This document shows, piece by piece, positions 27,226-34,368 of a stretch of 64,000 nt of DNA. This DNA comes from Gp7-AA10 sp035636095. GTDB taxonomy: Bacteria; Acidobacteriota; Thermoanaerobaculia; Gp7-AA8. Below the pieces are notes generated by a model. The model had not been told where the DNA came from, searched no databases, and worked only from the letters and a program-made list of their open reading frames with translations. Numbering within the stretch: the first letter of the stretch is position 1; each line of letters opens with the position of its first letter. Where the stretch lies: positions 1 through 64,000 of the forward strand of contig DASPZU010000047.1 of assembly GCA_035636095.1 (NCBI GenBank). The letters are read 5' to 3'. The position numbers were made by a program, and so were the translations under genes.

Positions 27226-27281
27226 CGCCTCCACGGTTGGCTGGGGAAGGGTGATGCAGGCAGTAGCCAACCGTAGAGGCG
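27226..27281 (-). promoter_or_regulatory. 5'-leader hairpin that buries the Shine-Dalgarno, with ATTTTT after it
   Basis: Arms 27226-27242 and 27265-27281 are 17-nt complements with one mismatch and a 22-nt loop. Read on the minus strand the 3' arm contains GGAGG and is followed by TGATTTTT and then the ATG at 27216. It could be a translational on/off switch or a transcription attenuator. I recognise no known riboswitch consensus. Confidence 0.6.
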
Positions 27282-27390
27282 CTTGCTGCTGTGAGGAGAA
27301 TCAGTCTACCGCAACTCGCGTGCGCGGGGGTAGAATGCGCGCCCGCACGAGCGGAATTCACGGTTGTACCATGAGGTTACAGTCTTGCTC

Positions 27391-27467
27391 GCACCCATAG
27401 CTTAATTGGATAGAGCATCTGACTACGGATCAGAAGGTTGCAAGTTCGAGTCTTGCTGGGTGCACCA
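27391..27467 (+). tRNA. tRNA-Arg (anticodon ACG)
   Basis: GCACCCA pairs with TGGGTGC. The loop CTACGGA gives anticodon ACG, whose A34 needs conversion to inosine. The T arm is GCAAG-TTCGAGT-CTTGC, the discriminator is A and the CCA is encoded (27465-27467). The gene for the modifying deaminase starts 11 nt downstream. Confidence 0.96.
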
Positions 27468-27478
27468 TCTTTGAAGCC

Positions 27479-27937
27479 ATGAATGCAGCGCAGTGGATGG
27501 ACCAAGCCCTCGCGCTGGCCGCTGAGGCGGGTGCCGAGGGTGAAACCCCGGTGGGAGCGGTCATCGTCGACCGCCAGGGCAACATCATCGGGCGCGGCCG
27601 CAACCGCCGCGAATCGGGCGATCCGCTCGGTCACGCAGAGCTCTTCGCGATCGCGGAGGCTGCTCGCACGATCGGCGACTGGCGTCTGGAGGGAACGACC
27701 ATGGTCGTGACTCTCGAACCGTGCGCGATGTGTGCGGGCGCGCTCGTCAACGCCCGCGTGGAGCGCCTGATCTTCGGCGCCTCCGATCCGAAAGCCGGAT
27801 TCTGCGGCTCCCTTGGCAACCTGGTGCAGGATCCGCGTCTGAATCATCGAATGGAAGTCGTCAGCGGATTCGAAGAGGAACGCGCTCGAATCCTGCTGCA
27901 GCAATTTTTCCAGCAACTGCGCAAGCGTGCGATCTAA
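27479..27937 (+). CDS. tadA: tRNA-specific adenosine deaminase
   Basis: 152 residues. It deaminates A34 of tRNA-Arg(ACG) to inosine in the cytosol. The zinc site His52, Cys82, Cys85 and the proton-shuttling Glu54 are all present (GHAELFAI and LEPCAMCAGA), along with ETPVGAVIV at the N-terminus. It lies between its own substrate tRNA-Arg(ACG), 11 nt upstream, and tRNA-Ser(CGA), 3 nt downstream. A tRNA-mRNA-tRNA transcript is implied. There is no obvious Shine-Dalgarno. Confidence 0.96.
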   Translation: MNAAQWMDQALALAAEAGAEGETPVGAVIVDRQGNIIGRGRNRRESGDPLGHAELFAIAEAARTIGDWRLEGTTMVVTLEPCAMCAGALVNARVERLIFGASDPKAGFCGSLGNLVQDPRLNHRMEVVSGFEEERARILLQQFFQQLRKRAI

Positions 27938-27940
27938 AAC

Positions 27941-28030
27941 GGAGAGGTGGCAGAGTGGCTGAACGCGGCGGTCTCGAAAACCGTTATACCTTTACGGGTA
28001 TCGGGGGTTCGAATCCCCCCCTCTCCGCCA
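27941..28030 (+). tRNA. tRNA-Ser (anticodon CGA)
   Basis: GGAGAGG pairs with CCTCTCC. The loop CTCGAAA gives anticodon CGA, and there is a long variable arm (TATACCTTTACGGGTATC) as expected for a class II tRNA. The T arm is GGGGG-TTCGAAT-CCCCC and the CCA is encoded. Only 3 nt separate it from the tadA stop. Confidence 0.95.
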
Positions 28031-28033
28031 TGG

Positions 28034-28104
28034 AAGGCAGAAGTAGGAAGGCAGAAGGCAGAAGTAAGTCCTCCTTCTGCCTTCTGATTTCTGTCTTCTG
28101 CCTT
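28034..28104. repeat. Heptamer-built hairpin between the two tRNA-Ser genes
   Basis: The left arm repeats 7-nt units of type AAGGCAG/AAGTAGG. The right arm repeats CTTCTGC/CTTCTGA/TTTCTGT. Arms pair almost completely around AAGTCCTCC. Same architecture as the hairpins at 17358, 26104, 33244 and 35749 but with a different unit sequence. Confidence 0.8.
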
Positions 28105-28108
28105 GCAA

Positions 28109-28199
28109 GGAGAGATGGCCGAGTGGCTTAAGGCGCACGCTTGGAAAGCGTGTGTACGTTAATAGCGTACCGTGGGTTCGAATCCCACTCTCTCCGCCA
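28109..28199 (+). tRNA. tRNA-Ser (anticodon GGA)
   Basis: GGAGAGA pairs with TCTCTCC. The anticodon stem CACGC/GCGTG encloses TTGGAAA, giving GGA. A long variable arm, T arm TGGG-TTCGAAT-CCCA and encoded CCA are present. Confidence 0.95.
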
Positions 28200-28207
28200 A
28201 TCCGAAG

Positions 28208-28213
28208 TAGAAT
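28208..28213 (+). promoter_or_regulatory. -10 box (TAGAAT) for the CXXCH protein gene
   Basis: TAGAAT ends 6 nt before the ATG at 28220, just after the tRNA-Ser CCA, with no Shine-Dalgarno. Consistent with a leaderless transcript. Confidence 0.42.
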
Positions 28214-28219
28214 CGCCAC

Positions 28220-29575
28220 ATGCCCCGGCGCCCCGGCGTTCTGCTGTTGGCTGCATCCGCGATTCTGCTAGCCGCTGCCTCCCGAAAACGCGCAGTCGAG
28301 CCGCCTCATGCGCTTGACGCACGGCGCTCGTTGGTCGTCACCGATCAGGCCATCCTCGATGGTTTCTCGTTTGAGCGCGTGATGAATGCCATCGTGGCGC
28401 GCAGCGGATCGCGTACGACCGCTCTGCGGCTCTATCAGCAACTCTTCGACACGCAGAACGCAAAGCCTGGCCTGCTGTCAGCCGAGTCATCGCACTGCGA
28501 CGATTTTCTCATCGACGGCCGCCCTTCGTTCAATGGATTGCCGCGGCGTTGTCCAACTCCCGAAGGTCCGCTGGCGAAGTCGAATCCCTTCACCGGCGAT
28601 CACATTCCTCTGGCGCTCGTCAATCGATTCGATCTCGCGCCCGCCGACGGAAGGAATTGCGGACAATACCGAATCATCTTCGCGAAGAAATCGAACGCAA
28701 CATTTACTCGGGTCCACTTCATCTTCGAGGCGGTACTGCCCAATCCGAATCCATCGGAAGGTATCGCGGCATGCCGGCCAGTTGCTCAATTCTGGGCCGA
28801 TTTGTCGAATGTGAATTCGACCAGCGAGCGACGCGCAAAGCTGGACTCTTTCTTTTTCACAGGAATGGACGGATTCGATCCGGTGATCGATCCCGACCAT
28901 TTCTCAGCGGTCAGTGGTGGCGGCATTCGCACGATGCACAACGCAAATGCGCCTCTTGGCAATCGTTTCTATCAGTTCCGGCTGGCAAAGCGCGGCGATC
29001 AGCTGATGGCGGTACCCGACGTTCTCCAAAACATGCCGTACGGCCGGTTCTTCGATGCGACGTATGACACCGAGACCGCACGCCGGTTTCGCGACGCCTT
29101 CGTCGCGAATGTCGGCCATCTCGCGATCGCCGACGAAAATCTGTTCTTCATGAACATCCCACGCGAATTCCTGCTGGCGGAGAGCAATCCGGGCGAGTCG
29201 GAGCTCGATGTCGTCTTCGAGATTCCGTTCCTCGCGTCGCAGTTGACAACGGAAGGACGGGCGTTCTCGAGCCGCATTTCCAGCGAGCTGCGGAAATCCG
29301 GCAGCCGGCTGTCGCCGACGGACATCGTGAAACGCGCGAACCAGTTGAGCTGTACCGGATGTCACTTCTTCCGGGGCAACGTCGGCGAGCTGGAGTTCTA
29401 TCAGCAGATCAGCGAATCGATCATCGAAACCGGCGAAGCCGGGCCCCGGTTTGCCATCTCCAAGACCATGCGCGATGTTTTCGTTCCGCATCGCATGGAG
29501 GTGCTCGGCAACTTTCTGAAATCGGGAATGGCGCCTCCCGGACCCAACGCGACAATCGGCGGCCCGCTCGAATAA
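28220..29575 (+). CDS. Exported protein with single CXXCH haem motif, function unknown
   Basis: 451 residues. N-terminal signal-like segment (GVLLLAASAILLAAASRKR). One c-type haem-attachment motif lies near the C-terminus: Cys378, Cys381, His382 in LSCTGCHFF. Conserved-looking blocks include LFDTQN, LVNRFDLAPADGRNCGQYRI and FIFEAVLPNP. It resembles hypothetical proteins of Myxococcota/Acidobacteria; I cannot name a reaction. A periplasmic or outer-membrane single-haem protein is the best reading. Confidence 0.75.
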   Translation: MPRRPGVLLLAASAILLAAASRKRAVEPPHALDARRSLVVTDQAILDGFSFERVMNAIVARSGSRTTALRLYQQLFDTQNAKPGLLSAESSHCDDFLIDGRPSFNGLPRRCPTPEGPLAKSNPFTGDHIPLALVNRFDLAPADGRNCGQYRIIFAKKSNATFTRVHFIFEAVLPNPNPSEGIAACRPVAQFWADLSNVNSTSERRAKLDSFFFTGMDGFDPVIDPDHFSAVSGGGIRTMHNANAPLGNRFYQFRLAKRGDQLMAVPDVLQNMPYGRFFDATYDTETARRFRDAFVANVGHLAIADENLFFMNIPREFLLAESNPGESELDVVFEIPFLASQLTTEGRAFSSRISSELRKSGSRLSPTDIVKRANQLSCTGCHFFRGNVGELEFYQQISESIIETGEAGPRFAISKTMRDVFVPHRMEVLGNFLKSGMAPPGPNATIGGPLE

Positions 29576-29604
29576 GCCGCCGCTCTGGTATGTTGAGGCC
29601 TCAG

Positions 29605-29728
29605 ACCCGCTGGGATGAGCCCGGGTCCTGTGCAGCAGGCGTACCGAACCTCGTCAGGTCCGGAAGGAAGCAGCGATAAGGTGCATTCCCTGCGTGACAC
29701 AGTTCGGCCTGGGCTCTTCCGAGCGGGT
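29605..29728 (+). ncRNA. ffs: Signal recognition particle RNA (4.5S, bacterial small type)
   Basis: The SRP domain IV consensus GTCAGGTCCGGAAGGAAGCA is exact at 29655-29674, with GAACC before it. GAGCCC (29617-29622) pairs with GGGCTC (29711-29716). An outer helix ACCCGCT/AGCGGGT (29605-29611 with 29722-29728) may extend the molecule to about 124 nt. It guides Ffh to nascent membrane proteins. Its place directly before dnaX-ybaB-recR is a recurrent bacterial order. Ends are estimated from pairing. Confidence 0.95.
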
Positions 29729-29737
29729 CGCTCGCCG

Positions 29738-29743
29738 TATACT
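29738..29743 (+). promoter_or_regulatory. -10 box (TATACT) for dnaX
   Basis: TATACT ends 8 nt before the dnaX ATG at 29752, and only C-rich sequence lies between, with no Shine-Dalgarno. A leaderless dnaX mRNA is plausible. Confidence 0.45.
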
Positions 29744-29751
29744 CGCCCCCG

Positions 29752-31221
29752 ATGTCATACCAGGCCCTGGCCCGCAAATATCGCCCGCAGAGATTCAGCG
29801 ACATCATCGGCCAGGAGACCGTGGTCCGCACGCTGCAGAACGCGATCGAGCAGAAGCGCATCCACCATGCCTACCTCTTTTCGGGGGTGCGCGGGATCGG
29901 CAAGACCACCGTCGCACGCATCCTTGCCAAGGCTTTGAATTGTGTCAGCGGTCCGGCGACGGAGCCTGACAACACCTGCACGATCTGCAAGGAAATCACG
30001 GAAGGGATCGACCTCGACGTACGCGAGATCGACGCCGCGACGTACACCGGCGTGGACAGCATTCGCGATCTGCGCGACGTCACGCAGTTTCAGCCGGCGC
30101 GCGACCGCTTCCGCATTTTCATCATCGATGAAGCCCACATGCTTTCGCAGGGAGCGTGGAACGCGCTGCTGAAGCTGATCGAGGAGCCGCCCGAGCACGT
30201 CATCTTCATGTTCGCGACGACCGAGATGCAGAAAGTGCCGGCCACCATCCTTTCGCGTGTGCAGAAATTCACCCTGCGCAAGATCACGCTGGAGGAGCTG
30301 ATGGGCCGGCTCCGACAGATCGCCAAGACGGAAAAGATCGAGATCGACGACGCGGCGTTGGAACTGATTGCGCGACGCGGAGAAGGAAGCGTGCGCGATG
30401 CGCTTTCGATCCTCGATCAGATCATCGCTTTCAGCGGCCACGCCATCGCGTCCGCCGACGTCGCCACCGTCCTCGGTCTCTCCGACTCGAACTTTTTCGC
30501 GCGGGTGATGACGCTGGTGAGCGAAGGCGACCACGCCGGGATCCTGGCCGCGCTCGACGAAGCAGGCGAGAGCGGCCGCGATTTCAAGCTGCTCTACCGC
30601 GATCTCCTCAGCTTCGTCCGCAACATGCTGCTGATCTCCGCGGGCGGCAAGCCGGATGTTGCGGGAGCGGAGGAAGTCGCCGGGAAATTTTCATACTCCG
30701 AGCTGTTGCGCATCGCCAATCTTCTGATGCGCGACGACGACGTCATCAATCGCGCCGAACATCAGCGTCTGGCGGTGGAGATTGCGCTCCTCAAGGCCGC
30801 GACCTTCCCGCGGTTGCGCGCGGTCGAGGACGCGCTGAGTGGAGCCGAGGTCTCGGGGTCTCGCAGTCTGGAAGCGAAGAAGAACCCCGAGACCCCGCAA
30901 CCTCGAGACCTCGAGACCTTCCTCGAACGCGTTCAGAAGGCCCGCCCGCTCATTGCCGGCTACCTCGCCAACGCGAAGAGCTCCATGAAAGATAACAATA
31001 TATCATTCGTATTTAATGATACATATTCCGCCGACGCGGTCAGCGACGCTCGCGACGCCCTCGAATCGATCGCCAGGGACGTCTACGGCGCGCCGGTGAA
31101 GATTTCGGTCGAGACAACGGCGCCGGCGACCAAGGAGAAGCCCGTCAAAGAAGATCCCGTCCTCAAAGCCTTCCAGAAGCACCTCGGCGGCGAAGTCGTG
31201 GAGACCAGGAGAAGCAAATGA
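29752..31221 (+). CDS. dnaX: DNA polymerase III subunit gamma/tau
   Basis: 489 residues. Clamp-loader ATPase of the replisome. N-terminus SYQALARKYRPQRFSDIIGQ, Walker A GVRGIGKTT at 45-53, Walker B IIDEAHML and the SRVQKF sensor region are intact. The zinc module has Cys64, Cys76 and Cys79, but the fourth Cys of the E. coli site (Cys73) is Asp. The linker (~363-392) is encoded by an in-frame palindromic repeat (30847-30919). A 40-bp AT-rich patch at 30990-31028 encodes DNNISFVFNDTYS. The stop overlaps the ybaB ATG. Confidence 0.95.
   Translation: MSYQALARKYRPQRFSDIIGQETVVRTLQNAIEQKRIHHAYLFSGVRGIGKTTVARILAKALNCVSGPATEPDNTCTICKEITEGIDLDVREIDAATYTGVDSIRDLRDVTQFQPARDRFRIFIIDEAHMLSQGAWNALLKLIEEPPEHVIFMFATTEMQKVPATILSRVQKFTLRKITLEELMGRLRQIAKTEKIEIDDAALELIARRGEGSVRDALSILDQIIAFSGHAIASADVATVLGLSDSNFFARVMTLVSEGDHAGILAALDEAGESGRDFKLLYRDLLSFVRNMLLISAGGKPDVAGAEEVAGKFSYSELLRIANLLMRDDDVINRAEHQRLAVEIALLKAATFPRLRAVEDALSGAEVSGSRSLEAKKNPETPQPRDLETFLERVQKARPLIAGYLANAKSSMKDNNISFVFNDTYSADAVSDARDALESIARDVYGAPVKISVETTAPATKEKPVKEDPVLKAFQKHLGGEVVETRRSK
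30847..30919. repeat. Octamer-built palindromic repeat inside the dnaX linker
   Basis: The left arm has 8-nt units GAGGTCTC, GGGGTCTC, GCAGTCTG. The right arm has CCCGAGAC, CCCGCAAC, CTCGAGAC, CTCGAGAC. It stays in frame and encodes a charged, probably flexible segment between the ATPase part and the C-terminal domain. Confidence 0.75.
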
Positions 31222-31517
31222 ACCCCAAACAGCTGATGAAGCAAGTGCAGCAGATGCAGGCGCAGATGCAGCAGCGCATGGCCGAGCTGCGCGTTGAAGG
31301 CAGCGCCGGCGGCGGCATGGTCAAGGCCACCATGAACGGCGATAAAGAGCTCCTCTCCGTCACCATCGACAAGGAAGCGGTCGATCCGAACGACGTCGAA
31401 ATGCTGCAGGACCTGGTCGTCGCGGCAGTCAACGAGGCGTCACGCAAGGTCGACGAGGAAATGCAGGGGCAGATCGGTGCGATGACGGGAGGCATGAAGA
31501 TTCCGGGATTGTTTTGA
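31218..31517 (+). CDS. ybaB: YbaB/EbfC family nucleoid-associated protein
   Basis: 99 residues, the usual length. It forms DNA-binding dimers shaped like tweezers. N-terminal helix NPKQLMKQVQQMQAQMQQRM, then the family core GMVKATMNGDKELLSVTIDK and KVDEEMQGQIGAMTGGMKIPG. ATG overlaps the dnaX stop (ATGA). Position between dnaX and recR is the conserved bacterial arrangement. Confidence 0.95.
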   Translation: MNPKQLMKQVQQMQAQMQQRMAELRVEGSAGGGMVKATMNGDKELLSVTIDKEAVDPNDVEMLQDLVVAAVNEASRKVDEEMQGQIGAMTGGMKIPGLF

Positions 31518-31531
31518 AGTGTCCGGCCACT

Positions 31532-32125
31532 ATGACAGCACCACCTCTCGCAAATCTCATCAACGAGCTGACCAAGCTTCCCGGCGTGGGCGCGAAGTCG
31601 GCCTCGCGAATCGCGTATCACATCCTCAAGCGCACCGCCGGTGAAGCGGAAGCGCTGGCGGCGGCGATCCTGGAAGTCAAATCAAAAGTCTTCCGCTGCT
31701 CGAACTGCAACAACATGACCGACGTCGATCCCTGTGCCATCTGCAGCGATCCGCGACGCGATCCCGCCATCATTTGCGTCGTGGAAGAAGCTTTCAACAT
31801 CGCGACCATCGAGCAGACGCGCGACTTCCGGGGCGTGTTCCATGTTCTGCTGGGCGCGCTCTCGCCGCTGAAGGGGATCGGACCGCAGGACATCGACGTC
31901 GGCGGTCTGCTGCGACGCGTCCAGAGCGGCGAAGTTCGCGAGGTGATCCTGGCGACCAACCCCAACGTAGAAGGCGAAGCCACCGCGCTTTACCTCGCCC
32001 AACAACTTCGGCCCTTCGGCGTGCGCACGACACGGCTCGCATTCGGGCTTCCGGTCGGCGGCGATCTCGAATACGCCGATCAAGTTACGATGGCGAAGGC
32101 TCTCGAAGGCAGGCGGGAAATTTAG
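31532..32125 (+). CDS. recR: Recombination protein RecR
   Basis: 197 residues from ATG 31532, matching normal RecR length; a TTG at 31514 would add six residues. It acts with RecO and RecF to load RecA on gaps. The helix-hairpin-helix LPGVGAKSASRIAYH, the Cys4 zinc finger (Cys56, 59, 68, 71) and the Toprim domain (ICVVEEAFNIATIE, ILATNPNVEGEATALY) are all clear. C-terminus TRLAFGLPVGGDLEYADQ is also conserved. Confidence 0.95.
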   Translation: MTAPPLANLINELTKLPGVGAKSASRIAYHILKRTAGEAEALAAAILEVKSKVFRCSNCNNMTDVDPCAICSDPRRDPAIICVVEEAFNIATIEQTRDFRGVFHVLLGALSPLKGIGPQDIDVGGLLRRVQSGEVREVILATNPNVEGEATALYLAQQLRPFGVRTTRLAFGLPVGGDLEYADQVTMAKALEGRREI

Positions 32126-32152
32126 TCGCACCTGCTAGTATGGGGAGCACAA

Positions 32153-32653
32153 ATGGCAACTCCTGATCTCGTGATGTACGAGGAGGAGTACCGGCAGATC
32201 AAGGAAACGCTTCAGCGTCTGCAGGTCGACTCCAACGCCAAGATTGTTTTTCTGGTCGACAAGAATGGCCAGCAGATCGCCTCCCACGGCGACATGCGCG
32301 ACGTCGACGCCACTTCCCTGGCCTCGCTCACCGCCGGCAACGTCGCGGCCACCGACGGACTGGCAAAGCTCATCGGAGAAAAAGAGTTCTCCATCCTCTT
32401 TCACGAAGGAGAACGCGACAACATCCACATTTCGCTGGTTGCTCAACGGGTCATCCTGGTCGTCATATTCGACGACCGCTCGTCGCTCGGTCTGGTTCGC
32501 CTGCGCGTGAAGAAAGCATCGCAGGAACTGGAGCGGACGTTCGAGCAGCTTCTGAAAAAGGCGGAAGCGGACCGTGGCGCCGCCGCAAATCGCTTCGATT
32601 CGCCGTTCGCCGAGATCACTGACGAAGATATCGACAGCCTCTTCAGCGAATAG
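32153..32653 (+). CDS. Roadblock/LC7-domain protein (MglB-like)
   Basis: 166 residues. The roadblock fold is seen in IVFLVDKNGQQIASHGD, SLASLTAGNVAATDGLAKLI and VAQRVILVVIFDDRSSLGLV. Such proteins act as GTPase-activating partners of MglA. The C-terminal ~40 residues are charged and helical, longer than the minimal domain. It ends 3 nt before mglA, so the pair is co-transcribed. GGGGAG lies 8 nt before the ATG. Confidence 0.93.
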   Translation: MATPDLVMYEEEYRQIKETLQRLQVDSNAKIVFLVDKNGQQIASHGDMRDVDATSLASLTAGNVAATDGLAKLIGEKEFSILFHEGERDNIHISLVAQRVILVVIFDDRSSLGLVRLRVKKASQELERTFEQLLKKAEADRGAAANRFDSPFAEITDEDIDSLFSE

Positions 32654-32656
32654 CAG

Positions 32657-33241
32657 ATGACGTTTATCAATTACGCGGCGCGTGAGATCAACTGCAAGAT
32701 CGTCTACTACGGGCCTGGCCTTTGCGGAAAGACGACCAATCTGCAATGGATCTACGACAAAACCAACCCGCAAGCGAAGGGAAAGCTGATCTCGCTGGCC
32801 ACGGAGACCGATCGCACCCTCTTCTTCGATTTTCTTCCCCTCGACCTTGGCCAGGTCCGGGGCTTCAAGACGCGATTCCATCTCTACACCGTGCCAGGGC
32901 AGGTTTTCTACGACGCATCGCGCAAGCTGATTCTGAAGGGCGTCGATGGCGTCTGTTTCATCGCTGATTCGCAGGACGCCCGGATGGAAGCGAACGCTGA
33001 ATCGCTGCAGAACCTGGAGAAGAATCTTAAAGAGCAGGGCTACGATCTGAGGACAATTCCGTACGTCCTGCAGATGAACAAGCGCGACCTGCCCACCGCT
33101 GTTGCCCCGGAGGAGATGTACCGCCAGCTCAACATGAAGGGTGAGCCGACCTTCGAGGCCGTGGCGATGAATGGGACCGGCGTGTTCGACACGCTGAAGG
33201 CGGTGGCAAAGTTGGTGCTGACGGAGCTGAAGAAGAAGTAG
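32657..33241 (+). CDS. mglA: MglA-type small Ras-like GTPase
   Basis: 194 residues. P-loop GPGLCGKT at 19-26, the MglA-type switch II TVPGQVFY (Thr in place of the Ras Asp) at 78-85, and NKRD at 141-144. MglA-GTP marks a cell pole and controls motility or cell polarity in myxobacteria and Thermus. With the roadblock gene 3 nt upstream, it is a complete polarity switch. The link to the dnaX-ybaB-recR operon is shared by several phyla, but its meaning is unclear. Confidence 0.95.
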   Translation: MTFINYAAREINCKIVYYGPGLCGKTTNLQWIYDKTNPQAKGKLISLATETDRTLFFDFLPLDLGQVRGFKTRFHLYTVPGQVFYDASRKLILKGVDGVCFIADSQDARMEANAESLQNLEKNLKEQGYDLRTIPYVLQMNKRDLPTAVAPEEMYRQLNMKGEPTFEAVAMNGTGVFDTLKAVAKLVLTELKKK

Positions 33242-33243
33242 TT

Positions 33244-33320
33244 CCTGGGTTGCTTGGTTGCTAGGTTGCTGAGTCATCCCAAGCAACCGAGCAACCCAGC
33301 AACCCAGTAACCAAGCAACC
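33244..33320. repeat. Octamer-built hairpin between mglA and yvcK
   Basis: The left arm is TGGGTTGC TTGGTTGC TAGGTTGC. The right arm repeats AAGCAACC, GAGCAACC, CAGCAACC, CAGTAACC. The centre reads TGAGTCATCCC. The yvcK ATG follows directly, so its leader would be this hairpin. The same unit forms the hairpin at 35749-35811. Confidence 0.8.
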
Positions 33321-33321
33321 C

Positions 33322-34368
33322 ATGCGTCACCAAGGTCTCAACATCGTCGCGATCGGAGGTGGCACCGGCCTCTCCACGCTGCTGCGCGGCCTCAAGCGCT
33401 ACGTCGTGGCCGAGGGCGCGTGGTCGATCGCGCGGCTCGGCGCGATCGTGACCGTCACCGACGAAGGCGGCAGCTCGGGCGCGCTGCGGAAGGAATTCGG
33501 CGTGCTTCCGCCGGGCGACATTCGCAACTGCATCGTGGCCCTCGCAGAAGAAGAGCATTTATTGTCACGACTTTTCAGCTATCGCTTTGAGAAGAATGAA
33601 TCGGCGCTGGCCGGTCACTCCCTCGGCAATCTGCTGCTGACGGCGCTCACCGACATCACGGGCGGATTCGACGACGCGATTCTGGCGGCATCCGAAGTCC
33701 TCGCGATTCGGGGTGACATCTATCCCTCCACGCTCGAGCAGGTGCGACTGCGCGCGACGCTCGCGGACGGAAAAGAGCTCATGGGCGAAGTCGCCATCAG
33801 CGGCTCACTTCTCGGCGATCGCCGAAAAGCTCCCCGCCCCCACGCCCGCATCGTGCACCTCGGCATCGATCCCGCGGACGCGCAACCGCCCGACCGCGCG
33901 CTGGAAGCATTGCGCGACGCCGACTTGATCCTCATCGGACCCGGCTCGCTGTACACGTCGGTGTTGCCGAATCTTCTGATCAAGCCGATCACCGAGACGA
34001 TTCGCCACGCCAAGGCGCTTCGCGTCTACATCTGCAACGTGATGACGCAGCCGGGCGAAACCGACGGCTACAGCGCGGAAGAGCATTTGAGCGCAATCAT
34101 CGAGCACGCCGGCCTGATCGTCGACGTGATCGTGCTCAACGGACGGAAGCCGTCAGAACACATCCTGCAGGCCTACCAGGAAGAGAAACAGTTTCCGGTG
34201 CAGTTCGACATCGCAAAGACTCGCGATCTCGGCGTCACGCCATTCTTTGGCGACATCATCTCGGAAGGAAATTTCCTGCGCCACGATTCTGCTGCGCTGG
34301 CAGAGACCGTCTTCCGGCTTTACGATCGCTATGGCCGGACTCTTGAACGGATGCGCAGAGAGCAATGA
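33322..34368 (+). CDS. yvcK: YvcK/CofD-like UDP-sugar-binding morphogenesis/gluconeogenesis factor
   Basis: 348 residues. Family marks: NIVAIGGGTGLSTLLRGLK, TVTDEGGSSGALRKEFGVLP, PGDIRNCIVALA, LIGPGSLYTSVLPNLLI and YICNVMTQPGETDGYS. YvcK proteins bind UDP-GlcNAc and affect cell-wall growth on gluconeogenic carbon; no catalysis is established. The stop overlaps the glmU ATG by 4 nt, pairing the ligand-binding protein with the enzyme that makes the ligand. Confidence 0.93.
   Translation: MRHQGLNIVAIGGGTGLSTLLRGLKRYVVAEGAWSIARLGAIVTVTDEGGSSGALRKEFGVLPPGDIRNCIVALAEEEHLLSRLFSYRFEKNESALAGHSLGNLLLTALTDITGGFDDAILAASEVLAIRGDIYPSTLEQVRLRATLADGKELMGEVAISGSLLGDRRKAPRPHARIVHLGIDPADAQPPDRALEALRDADLILIGPGSLYTSVLPNLLIKPITETIRHAKALRVYICNVMTQPGETDGYSAEEHLSAIIEHAGLIVDVIVLNGRKPSEHILQAYQEEKQFPVQFDIAKTRDLGVTPFFGDIISEGNFLRHDSAALAETVFRLYDRYGRTLERMRREQ

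Noticed and set aside
33244..33320. TTGCTGGG-type repeats as a CRISPR array
   Set aside because: Units are contiguous with no spacers and reverse orientation half-way to form one hairpin. No cas genes are present.
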